This document shows positions 1 to 5,982 of a stretch of DNA of 9,155 nucleotides, piece after piece. The stretch comes from Pseudomonadota bacterium (GTDB lineage Bacteria; Pseudomonadota; Gammaproteobacteria; Burkholderiales; Burkholderiaceae). The stretch is taken from contig JAKORH010000266.1 in the NCBI GenBank assembly GCA_029777935.1, positions 1 through 9,155 on the forward strand. The letters are read 5' to 3'. The notes under the pieces were generated by a model that was not told the origin of the DNA, searched no databases, and saw nothing but the letters and a program-made list of their open reading frames with translations. Positions within the stretch are counted from its first letter, which is position 1. The number at the start of each line of letters is the position of its first letter. A program made the position numbers and the translations under genes.

Positions 1-96
1 CGAGAAGCCGGCGGATGCTAGGCGGCAGGCGCAGGACAGTAGCTCGGCCTACGGCCAAGCCTGCCAACAACGCAGACGCCGGCTTCTCGTCGCAAC
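1..96. repeat. Palindromic intergenic repeat, copy 1 (left edge missing)
   Basis: The element has terminal inverted repeats: bases 1-13 pair perfectly with 77-89. Judging from the second copy at the other end of the window, the full terminus is GTTGCGACGAGAAGCCGGC (19 bases), matched in reverse at 78-96, so about 7 bases lie outside the window. Inside, 24-30 pairs with 59-65 and a small GGCC-TAC-GGCC hairpin lies at 46-56, so a single strand could fold into a long branched hairpin. There is no coding potential or transposase. It behaves like a REP/MITE-type non-autonomous repeat lying beyond the end of the dehydrogenase gene. The family is not one I can name. Confidence 0.75.
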
Positions 97-103
97 CCTC
101 CGG

Positions 104-204
104 GGCGGGGTCGCATTGGGCGCATAACGTTGTTGCGTCTCGGGTCCTTGCACGTGCAATGGTCCCCTCCCCGCGCCTAGTTCTGCGCCCAATCCGACCC
201 CGCC
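104..204. repeat. Long inverted repeat with 59-base spacer
   Basis: Arms 104-124 and 184-204 are reverse complements at 20 of 21 positions. The spacer holds a perfect 12-base palindrome, TTGCACGTGCAA, at 148-159. The element lies between the first repeat and the stop codon of the dehydrogenase gene at 238. It lacks a T-run and has too long a loop for a classical intrinsic terminator, although it could slow transcription leaving that gene. It is more likely a second palindromic mobile repeat. The gene-free stretch 1-237 contains only these two elements as far as I can see. Confidence 0.65.
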
Positions 205-237
205 GCGACCGCCGGGGACACTGAGATGGGTTCCAGC

Positions 238-1314
238 TCAGCCCTGCACGCCAGCCGCCGCGTTGACCGCGCGCGGATCGACGCCGAGCCGGCCCGCTGC
301 GTCGAGGATCTCGCGCCACGTGGTCGCGTCGACCGGCACGCCGTGCGCGCTGCGCCGCGCGCGCGCTTCGCGCTCGGGCTCGCCGGCAATGCGCACGCGA
401 TCGACGCCGGCGCGCGGCGGCGATGCGCGGACCCAATCGAGAAAGGCGAGCGTCTCGCTTTCGAACGTGGCGCGGTCAGCCAGCCGCGCCGGATCGATCA
501 GCACGCTCAGCATGCCGTTCAGCACGCGGCGCCGGCCCGTGTCCGGCGCGCGCTGCGTCGCATGCGCGGCCAGCGCGCCGCCCAGCAGTTCGCAGATCAT
601 CGCCAGCCCCGAGCCCTTGTGCAGCCCGAACGCCAGGATCGCGCCAAACGGAGGCACCACCGCGTACTTCGGATCCTGCGTCACCTGGCCGCGGTCGTCG
701 AGCAGCGATCCGGCCGGCGCCGGCTCGCCCTTGTTGTGAGCGACACGCATCTTGCCCTGCGCCAGCACGCTGGTGGCGAAATCAAGGATGACCGGCGCGC
801 GCCCCGTCAGCGGCACGCCGGCGCAGAACGGGTTGGTGCCGAAGCGCGCATCCGAGCCCGCGAAGGGCGCGACGATCGGGCGCGCGATGACGTTGACGAA
901 GTGCAGCGACACGAGTTGCGCCTGCGCGCACTGCTCGGCCCACGCGCCGATGCGGCCCAGATGATGCGAATTGCCGAGCGCGACGATCGCGCTTCCCAGT
1001 TCTCGCGCGCGCGCGATGCCGAGCGCCATCGCCTCGCGGCCGATCACCTGGCCGAAGCCGGCATTGCCGTCCAGCCGCAGCAGCGCGCCGGCGTCGAGCA
1101 CGACCGTCACGTGCGCGTTGGGTTTCAGGCCGCCCTCGCGGTACGCGTCGACGTAGCGCGGCAGCATGCCGATGCCGTGCGAGTCGTGGCCGGTCAGGTT
1201 GGCTTCGATCAGGTTGTCGGCGACCGCGTCGACCTCGTCGGCGCCGCTGCCGAAGCCGCGCACCACGACGCGGATCGCGGCGTGCAGTCGGGCCAGCTCG
1301 ATCGTGTGCTCCAT
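238..1314 (-). CDS. Ldh2/MDH2-family 2-hydroxyacid dehydrogenase (HcxB/YbiC-like)
   Basis: This is a cytoplasmic NAD(P)-dependent oxidoreductase of the malate/L-lactate dehydrogenase 2 family, which oxidises 2-hydroxy acids to 2-keto acids and is unrelated to the Rossmann LDH/MDH enzymes. At 358 residues it is full length. It aligns by eye along its whole length with my recollection of E. coli YbiC/HcxB. Landmarks are HDSHGIGM at 43-50 (family-conserved His/Ser), NSHHLGRIG at 115-123, RFGTNPF at 157-163, LDFATS at 177-182, and LHKGSGLAMICE at 231-242. The ATG is preceded by GAGAGGAAG about 10 bases upstream. It lies 3' of the LysR gene on the same strand, 175 bases away, so it may be co-transcribed or separately promoted. 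The substrate (lactate, malate, 4-hydroxyphenyllactate or another hydroxy acid) cannot be decided from sequence. Confidence 0.92.
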   Translation of the reverse strand: MEHTIELARLHAAIRVVVRGFGSGADEVDAVADNLIEANLTGHDSHGIGMLPRYVDAYREGGLKPNAHVTVVLDAGALLRLDGNAGFGQVIGREAMALGIARARELGSAIVALGNSHHLGRIGAWAEQCAQAQLVSLHFVNVIARPIVAPFAGSDARFGTNPFCAGVPLTGRAPVILDFATSVLAQGKMRVAHNKGEPAPAGSLLDDRGQVTQDPKYAVVPPFGAILAFGLHKGSGLAMICELLGGALAAHATQRAPDTGRRRVLNGMLSVLIDPARLADRATFESETLAFLDWVRASPPRAGVDRVRIAGEPEREARARRSAHGVPVDATTWREILDAAGRLGVDPRAVNAAAGVQG

Positions 1315-1381
1315 CGTGTGCTTCCTCTCGATAGAGCGATCGTAGACTGAACGCGCCGCGACCGAGGATCCCGCCGAGTAA

Positions 1382-1486
1382 CGGCCGCGCCGTCATCTGA
1401 TGCACGTCATGGCCGGTGCCGCGCTGATCAAGGCCGACGTGCCGCGGCTCGGCAGGATCGTCAAGGAAGCCGGCGCGGCGGACTGA
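1382..1486 (+). pseudogene. C-terminal remnant of a Bug/TctC-type solute-binding receptor
   Basis: An open frame with no good start runs from just after a TAA at 1379-1381 to a TGA at 1484-1486. Its last residues, ALIKADVPRLGRIVKEAGAAD without the first A, resemble the usual ending of tripartite tricarboxylate transporter periplasmic receptors (Bug family), where an acidic/basic helix ends in a pattern like '..I..D..R...IVK.AG...'. About 92 percent of third codon positions in the last 27 codons are G or C, as in real genes here. Bug receptors are normally about 320 residues, so some 90 percent is missing. It lies between two minus-strand genes and antiparallel to them, which suggests a deletion or rearrangement that left only the 3' tail. 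The family assignment rests on a short motif recalled by eye. Confidence 0.5.
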
Positions 1487-1489
1487 GCG

Positions 1490-2383
1490 TCATGCAGGTC
1501 TGCGCAGATGCTCGAGCAGCAGCCGCGCGGTGGCCGACAGCAAAGCGAGCGGGCGCGAGCAGACGACGAAGCGGCGCTTCGCCCACGGATCGGCGAGCGA
1601 CACCATCGCCAGCGCGGCCGCGCTCGCATAGACCTGCGTGGCTTCGCGCGGCAGCACGGCGGCGCCAAGTCCCGCCGCGACGATGCGGCACGCGGCCTCC
1701 AGACTCGTAACCTGGATCCGGTAGGCCAGCGTCCTGCCCGCGAGCGCCGCGCGGCGCTTCAGCAGCGTGTCCATCAGCCCGCCCGGCGCCACGCCAACGG
1801 TGATCTGTTCGAGCGCATCGTCGAAGCTCAGGCGCCGGCGCGCGGCGAGCGGGTGCGACGGATGCACCGCCACGCACAGTTGGTCGCTGCGATAGGGCAC
1901 GCGGTGCAGGCCGTCGGTATCGGCCGCGTCCCACAGCAGGCCGAGGTCGGCGGCGCCCTCGCGCACGCTACGCACGATGTCCTGGCTGGGTCGCTCGTCG
2001 ACGCTGACGCGCACCGCGGGGTGACGCGCGAGAAATTCGCCGAGATCATCGGGCAGGTGTTCGGCCAGCACCGACGCGCTCGCCGCCACGCGCACGCTGC
2101 CGTGCACTCCGGTGGCGAAGTCCGACAGTTCGGCGTGCATGCGCTCCATCGCGCCGAGTACGTCGCGCGCCTGACGCAGCAGCGTCTCGCCCGCGGCCGT
2201 GGGCTCGATGCCGCGCCGGCCGCGCACCAGCAGCGGCGCGCCGACCTGCTGCTCGATCGCGGCGATGCGCTTGCTGACGGCGGAGGGGACGATCGCTTCG
2301 CGCTCGGCCGCGCGCGCGATGTTGCGCTCCTCGCAGACCGCGACGAACAGGCGCAGCGTGACCGGGTCGAAGTGGCGGTGCAT
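1490..2383 (-). CDS. LysR-type transcriptional regulator
   Basis: The protein has 297 residues, the normal size for the family. The N-terminal winged helix-turn-helix covers about residues 5-64, with the recognition region at ARAAEREAIVPSAVSKRI (23-40) and the usual PTAAGE turn at 61-66. It is followed by a linker helix and a two-lobed effector-binding domain from about residue 93 (GSVRVAAS...) to the end. The chosen ATG gives the typical start just before FDPVTLRLF; an AAGG lies about 12 bases upstream. A different-frame ATG lies 8 bases further upstream. The gene is divergent from the HMG-CoA-lyase stub and aconitase and co-directional with the dehydrogenase, so it probably controls one or both flanks in response to a carboxylate. 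The inducer is unknown. Confidence 0.93.
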   Translation of the reverse strand: MHRHFDPVTLRLFVAVCEERNIARAAEREAIVPSAVSKRIAAIEQQVGAPLLVRGRRGIEPTAAGETLLRQARDVLGAMERMHAELSDFATGVHGSVRVAASASVLAEHLPDDLGEFLARHPAVRVSVDERPSQDIVRSVREGAADLGLLWDAADTDGLHRVPYRSDQLCVAVHPSHPLAARRRLSFDDALEQITVGVAPGGLMDTLLKRRAALAGRTLAYRIQVTSLEAACRIVAAGLGAAVLPREATQVYASAAALAMVSLADPWAKRRFVVCSRPLALLSATARLLLEHLRRPA

Positions 2384-2407
2384 GGTTGCATTTTGCCTTG
2401 CCGATCG

Positions 2408-2424
2408 GGAACGCTACCGGTTCC
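2408..2424. promoter_or_regulatory. Candidate LysR operator dyad
   Basis: GGAAC-N7-GTTCC forms a small dyad 25 bases upstream of the LysR ATG, in the divergent intergenic region where LysR regulators normally bind. A TATTCT-like -10 for the regulator can be read on the minus strand just beyond it (around 2426-2431), with a weak -35. That would place the dyad close to the regulator's own start site, as expected for autorepression. A 5-base half-site occurs easily by chance in GC-rich DNA, so this is a suggestion only. Confidence 0.25.
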
Positions 2425-2470
2425 AGAATAGCGCTGCCGGCTCGGGCGGGAACGTCTAGATTTTCATCTC

Positions 2471-2541
2471 CGTCGCCCGGGCGCAGGCCGGGGCCAAGTT
2501 CCAACTCCGCAAATTGGGCCCCGGCCTGCGCCGCGGCGACG
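2471..2541. repeat. REP-like palindrome, GC-rich hairpin (copy A)
   Basis: Arms 2471-2495 and 2517-2541 are reverse complements at 23 of 25 positions around a 21-base loop. The core GGCCGGGGCC...GGGCCCCGGCC is shared with the element at 4796-4865, so the two belong to one family. Repeats of this type, whose translations read like 'RRRPGP...GLRRGD', are common between genes in alpha- and betaproteobacteria. This copy sits in the divergent LysR region and ends only 16 bases before the likely start of the HMG-CoA-lyase-like fragment, an unusual place for such a stable hairpin. Confidence 0.8.
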
Positions 2542-2557
2542 AAGCGATATGCGAGCC

Positions 2558-2833
2558 ATGAATCCCTCTCCAAACTTCGTCGTCATTCGCGAAGTCGGCT
2601 TGCGCGACGGATTGCAGGGCATCGCCCGCGTGCTGCCGACCGCGATGAAGCTCGAGTGGATCCGCGCCGCGTACGAAGCGGGACAGCGCGAGATCGAAGT
2701 CGGCTCGTTCGTGCCGGCGCGGCTGCTGCCGCAGCTCGCGGAGACCGCCGAGCTGGTCGCCTATGCGAAGAGGCTGCCGGAATTGGTGACCTCGGTGCTG
2801 GTGCAGTACCTGGCCGGCCTCGAACTGCAGTGA
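2558..2833 (+). pseudogene. HMG-CoA-lyase-like gene, 5' fragment (91 codons)
   Basis: The first 85 or so residues match the N-terminus of hydroxymethylglutaryl-CoA-lyase-family enzymes. REVGLRDGLQ (11-20) carries the family Arg-Asp pair, followed by K31, AGQREIEVGSFVP (41-53), LLPQLAETAELVAYAK (56-71) and TSVLV (78-82). Homologues continue with a 'PNLKG'-like segment for another 200 residues. Here the frame reads QYLAGLELQ and stops at TGA 2831-2833. The metal-binding histidines and catalytic cysteine loop of the TIM barrel are therefore absent, and the product should be inactive. There is no recognisable ribosome site before ATG 2558 or the alternative ATG 2549, and a large hairpin lies immediately upstream. 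The stop overlaps the GTG start of the aconitase gene. The likely origin is an internal deletion that joined the lyase 5' end to the region just before the aconitase gene. Confidence 0.75.
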
Positions 2834-4791
2834 CGCGCCTGCGTTTCCGGCCGCGCATTCTCTTCCTCTTCAACGATGCGGCGCGCGTGCGCGCGCAGCT
2901 CGCCGGAGCGCGGCTCGCACCCGCCGAGGCGCTGCTGCGCGACGACATCTCGACCGACGAGATCGCGCCGCTGCCGGCGATGGTGCACTTCGACGCCACG
3001 CTTGCGCGCTACCCGTACACGGGCTTCAAGGCCGGATCGGACCTGCCGATCGGCCGCGACGCGATCCGTAACGCCGGCATCGAGGTGGTGGTCGCAGGGC
3101 GGCGTTACGGCAAGGGCAGCTCGCGCGAGCACAGCGTGGTCGCGGAACTGTCGGCCGGCGTGCGGCTGGTGATCGCGGAGAGCTTCGAGCGCATCTACCG
3201 CCAGAATGCCGACAACGTCGGTCTGCTGACCTCGACCGACTTCGGGCTGATCGATCGCATCGAGCGCGGCGAGGACATCGATTTCGAAGAGCTGCTCGCC
3301 GGCCACGATGCGCTCGCCGCATCGATCGTGCGCGCTGGCGGATTGCTGAAGTACGGCCGGGCGCGGATGCGCGGTGTATCGGCGACCGCGCACAACGGCG
3401 ACGCGCGGCCGCTCACGCTGTTCGAGAAGATCGTCGCGCGCCACGCGCTCGCAATCGTCGACACGCCGGCCGAACTGCGCGCGGGCGACGGCGGTTTCGT
3501 GCACGCCGACTGGCGCTTCATCCACGAGTACTACACGGGCATGTGCGCGCACCTGCTCGACCGCGAGTTCGGCGAGCGACTCGCACTGCACGATTCGGCG
3601 CGCATCGTCGCTTTCGAGGACCACCTGTCGTACGTGCATCGCAGTCCGGTGCATGTGGGCAACGGTCTCGTCGCCGGCGTGCGCGGGCTGTCGGACGCGC
3701 ATCGCGCGTTCGTCGCGCGTTTCAAGCTGATTGATCACGGCTATCTGCAGACGCTTCCCGCCGGCGATGCCGGCAACGCCGGCTCGCAGGGCATCTCGCA
3801 CGCGCTGATGGCCGAGCAGTACGCGCTCCCGGGGCAGCTCATCGTCGGCACCGATTCGCACACACCGCACAGCGGCGCGCTCGGCTGCGTGGCGTTCGGT
3901 GTCGGCACCACCGACATGGCCAACGCGTTCGTGACCGGCGCCGTGCGCATCACGATGCCGGACGTGCTGCGCATAGAGTGCGGCGGTGTGTTGCCGGCCG
4001 GCGTGACCGCGAAGGACCTCGCGTTGCATCTGCTCGCGCTGCCCGCGATCCGGCAGGGTGCGGGCGTGGGCAAGGTGTTCGAATTCGCGGGCAGCGCGAT
4101 CCGGCAGCTTTCGACCGACGAGCGCGCCACGCTGACCAACATGACCGCGGAATTGGGCGGCTTCACCGGCATCGTCGCGCCGGACCGGGAAACCGTGCGC
4201 TTCCTGAGCGAGCGGCGCGGTGTCGACTTCCCGCTCGAGCCGTGGATGCAGAGCGATCCCGGCGCGACATACGCCGACCTCATACGCGTCGACTGCAGCG
4301 CCCTGTCGCCGATGGTCGCGCGACCCGGCGATCCGGGCAACGGCGTCGCGCTGCGCGACCTGCGCGAACGCGCGGCGGTCGCCATCGCCTACGGTGGCTC
4401 GTGCACCGCGGGCAAGCGCGAGGACTTCGACCAGTATCACGCGGTACTCGCATGGGCAGCGGCGCGCGGGCTGCGTGTGCCGGAGCGCGTGAAGCTGTAC
4501 CTGCAGTTCGGCACCGCCGCGGTGCGCGACTACTGCCTCGAACGCGGATACATCGCGGCGTTCGAGGCGGTCGGCGCCGAGCTGCTGCAGCCGGCTTGCG
4601 GCGCCTGCGCCAACTGCGGGCCGGGCGCGTCGACCGATGCCGAGCAGGTGACGGTCAGCGCGATCAACCGCAACTTCCCCGGCCGCTCGGGGCCGGGGCG
4701 GGTCTGGCTGGCGAGCCCGCCGACGGTGGCCGCGAGCGCGTTCGCCGGCGAGCTGATGTCGTTCGACGAACTGCGCGCGCGGGTGGGCTGA
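2830..4791 (+). CDS. Aconitase-superfamily hydro-lyase, swivel domain first
   Basis: This 653-residue protein is a [4Fe-4S] dehydratase/isomerase of the aconitase superfamily. The swivel domain comes first: RDDISTDEI at 37-45, YGKGSSREHS at 93-102 (substrate carboxylate-binding loop), and YRQNADNVGLLTS at 123-135. The catalytic domain follows from about residue 195, with TDSHTPHSGALG at 341-352, GGSCTAGKRED at 522-532 (cluster Cys525), PACGACANCGPG at 589-600 (cluster Cys590 and Cys593, with an extra Cys596), and NRNFPGRSGPG at 613-623. All three cluster cysteines and the swivel loop are present, so it should be active. This order resembles AcnB without its HEAT domain, whereas AcnA and LeuC put the swivel last or on a separate chain. 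GTG 2830 is chosen because homology begins at once (RFRPRILFL); the in-frame open stretch back to 2386 is a shadow. Translation may be coupled to the lyase stub. The substrate is unknown, possibly citrate, a methylcitrate or an alkylmalate. Confidence 0.88.
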   Translation: MTRLRFRPRILFLFNDAARVRAQLAGARLAPAEALLRDDISTDEIAPLPAMVHFDATLARYPYTGFKAGSDLPIGRDAIRNAGIEVVVAGRRYGKGSSREHSVVAELSAGVRLVIAESFERIYRQNADNVGLLTSTDFGLIDRIERGEDIDFEELLAGHDALAASIVRAGGLLKYGRARMRGVSATAHNGDARPLTLFEKIVARHALAIVDTPAELRAGDGGFVHADWRFIHEYYTGMCAHLLDREFGERLALHDSARIVAFEDHLSYVHRSPVHVGNGLVAGVRGLSDAHRAFVARFKLIDHGYLQTLPAGDAGNAGSQGISHALMAEQYALPGQLIVGTDSHTPHSGALGCVAFGVGTTDMANAFVTGAVRITMPDVLRIECGGVLPAGVTAKDLALHLLALPAIRQGAGVGKVFEFAGSAIRQLSTDERATLTNMTAELGGFTGIVAPDRETVRFLSERRGVDFPLEPWMQSDPGATYADLIRVDCSALSPMVARPGDPGNGVALRDLRERAAVAIAYGGSCTAGKREDFDQYHAVLAWAAARGLRVPERVKLYLQFGTAAVRDYCLERGYIAAFEAVGAELLQPACGACANCGPGASTDAEQVTVSAINRNFPGRSGPGRVWLASPPTVAASAFAGELMSFDELRARVG

Positions 4792-4795
4792 GTTT

Positions 4796-4865
4796 GTCGC
4801 CCCGGCGAAGGCCGGGGCCCAAGTTTCGTTCTCTCAGATTGGGCCCCGGCCTTCGCCGGGGTGAC
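4796..4865. repeat. REP-like palindrome in convergent gap (copy B), possible bidirectional terminator
   Basis: Arms 4796-4821 and 4840-4865 match at 25 of 26 positions with an 18-base loop. The core is shared with the element at 2471-2541. It occupies almost the whole 77-base gap between the aconitase stop (4791) and the stop of the convergent DapA-like gene (4869). As RNA it would form a very stable hairpin on both strands and could stop or protect both transcripts. No T-run follows either arm, so classical intrinsic termination is uncertain. Confidence 0.8.
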
Positions 4866-4868
4866 GTG

Positions 4869-5801
4869 TCATCGCAGCCGTGCCCGCGGATCGCGCTGCG
4901 CCAGCCGCGCGAGCAAATAGTCGACCTCCGCCTGCGCAATCTTCGACATCGCCGCGACCGGCTTGCGCTGCGCGGCCGAAGCCAGGATGCCGCGCCTCAT
5001 CAGCACGTACTTGCGCACCGCGAGCCCCACGCCCGGCTGCTGCTCGTATCTGAGCAGCGGCAAGTGCGCGTCGAACAGGTCGTGCGCCTCGTCGCGCCGG
5101 CCTTCGGCGGTCAGGCGCACGACGTCGACCAGCATGTCGGGGAAGCAGTAGCCGGTGTTGGCGCCGTCGGCGCCGCGCTCGGTTTCGAAATCGAGGAACA
5201 GCCCGCCGTTGCCGCACAGGATCGCGATGTGCCGCATCGAGCCGTCGCGCTCGTAGCCTCTGAGCGCGGAGATCTTCTCCAGCCCCGGCCAGTCCTCGTG
5301 CTTGAGCATCACGCACGACGGGATCTCGGTCACGATGCGGCGGATTACTGCCGGCGTCATCTGCACCGAGAAAGTCAGCGGGTAGTCCTGCAGCACGAAC
5401 GGCACGTCGGCGCCGATCGCTTCTGCCGCCTGCCGGTAGTAGCCGGCGATCTGGTCATCGGTGCGCAGCGTGTTGGGCGGCGCGATCATCACGCCGGCCG
5501 CGCCGGCGTCCATCACCGCGCGCGACAGCGCGCGCATCGGCGCCAAGCCCGGCGCGGAGACGCCGACGACGACCGGCAGCTTCGGCGCGCGGCGGATCAC
5601 CTGCGCGGCGATCGCTACCGACTCGGCATGCTCGAGCTTCGGCGCCTCGCCGAGTTGGCCGAGGATCGTGATGCCGGTGGCGCCGATGGCGAGGTAGAAA
5701 TCGGTCAGCCGGTCGATCGACGCGGTATCGATCGTTCCGTCGTCGAAGAAGGGCGTGGGCGCGATCGGGTAGACGCCGCGCGCGTCGGAGGTCAGCGGCA
5801 T
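4869..5801 (-). CDS. DapA/NanA-superfamily lyase, atypical active site
   Basis: This 310-residue TIM-barrel protein of the dihydrodipicolinate synthase/N-acetylneuraminate lyase superfamily would be a class I Schiff-base aldolase or dehydratase acting on a keto acid. The frame shows PIAPTPFFDDG at 12-22, GQLGEAPKL at 48-56, VLQDYP at 136-141, and the Schiff-base lysine K167 in VMLKHED. By eye, several residues that define true DapA are missing: the Thr pair of the GTTGE loop is Gln-Leu, the loop Tyr of SPYYN is replaced (APPNT), the Tyr of YNVP aligns with Gln138, and the PSRTG Arg is absent. It is therefore probably not a lysine-biosynthesis enzyme but a paralogue, perhaps for a sugar or aromatic keto acid. 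A good AAGGA lies 8 bases before the ATG. It converges on the aconitase gene and is divergent from the hydrolase gene. Confidence 0.88.
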   Translation of the reverse strand: MPLTSDARGVYPIAPTPFFDDGTIDTASIDRLTDFYLAIGATGITILGQLGEAPKLEHAESVAIAAQVIRRAPKLPVVVGVSAPGLAPMRALSRAVMDAGAAGVMIAPPNTLRTDDQIAGYYRQAAEAIGADVPFVLQDYPLTFSVQMTPAVIRRIVTEIPSCVMLKHEDWPGLEKISALRGYERDGSMRHIAILCGNGGLFLDFETERGADGANTGYCFPDMLVDVVRLTAEGRRDEAHDLFDAHLPLLRYEQQPGVGLAVRKYVLMRRGILASAAQRKPVAAMSKIAQAEVDYLLARLAQRDPRARLR

Positions 5802-5982
5802 GCGAATTCCTTCGGCAGAACGGGCGAATTTACGCGATCGCTCCCTGGCCGTGGCGCAAACGGTCTAATCCGCGCCGCGGGCGGGAGGTCCCCGGCGCAA
5901 AGACCATACGAACAGATTCTCGCGGCGCGGACCCCGGGCGCATAGCATCGGACGAGGGAACCTGCGTCGGGAGGGAGCGAGG
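5802..5982. other. Divergent intergenic region with inverted repeat
   Basis: This 181-base region must hold promoters for the DapA-like gene (leftwards) and the YiiX-like gene (rightwards). A perfect 11-base inverted repeat, TCCGCGCCGCG at 5869-5879 and its reverse complement at 5921-5931, lies near its middle. A TAAATT on the minus strand (around 5825-5832) could be a -10 for the DapA-like gene, but no -35 sits at normal distance. No promoter can be assigned firmly. Confidence 0.35.

Noticed and set aside
1..96. Integron attC site or tRNA-like fold, because of nested pairing.
   Set aside because: No GTTRRRY/RYYYAAC core sites at the ends, no bulged pattern typical of attC, and no tRNA landmarks such as the T-loop sequence.
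226..1350. Long plus-strand open frame opposite the Ldh2 gene.
   Set aside because: It is an antisense shadow caused by high GC; the minus-strand frame has clear family motifs and this one has only biased Arg/Ala/His composition. Similar antisense frames at 1508-2431, 2761-4440, 6925-7836 and 7626-9119 were rejected for the same reason.
2386..2829. In-frame open stretch that would give the aconitase an extra 148-residue N-terminus.
   Set aside because: It is read out of frame through the LysR 5' region, the palindrome and the lyase fragment; its translation is arginine-rich low-complexity sequence and family homology begins only after GTG 2830.
4869..5801. Assignment as lysine-biosynthesis dapA.
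   Set aside because: Several residues that define true DapA appear to be replaced and no lysine-pathway gene is nearby.
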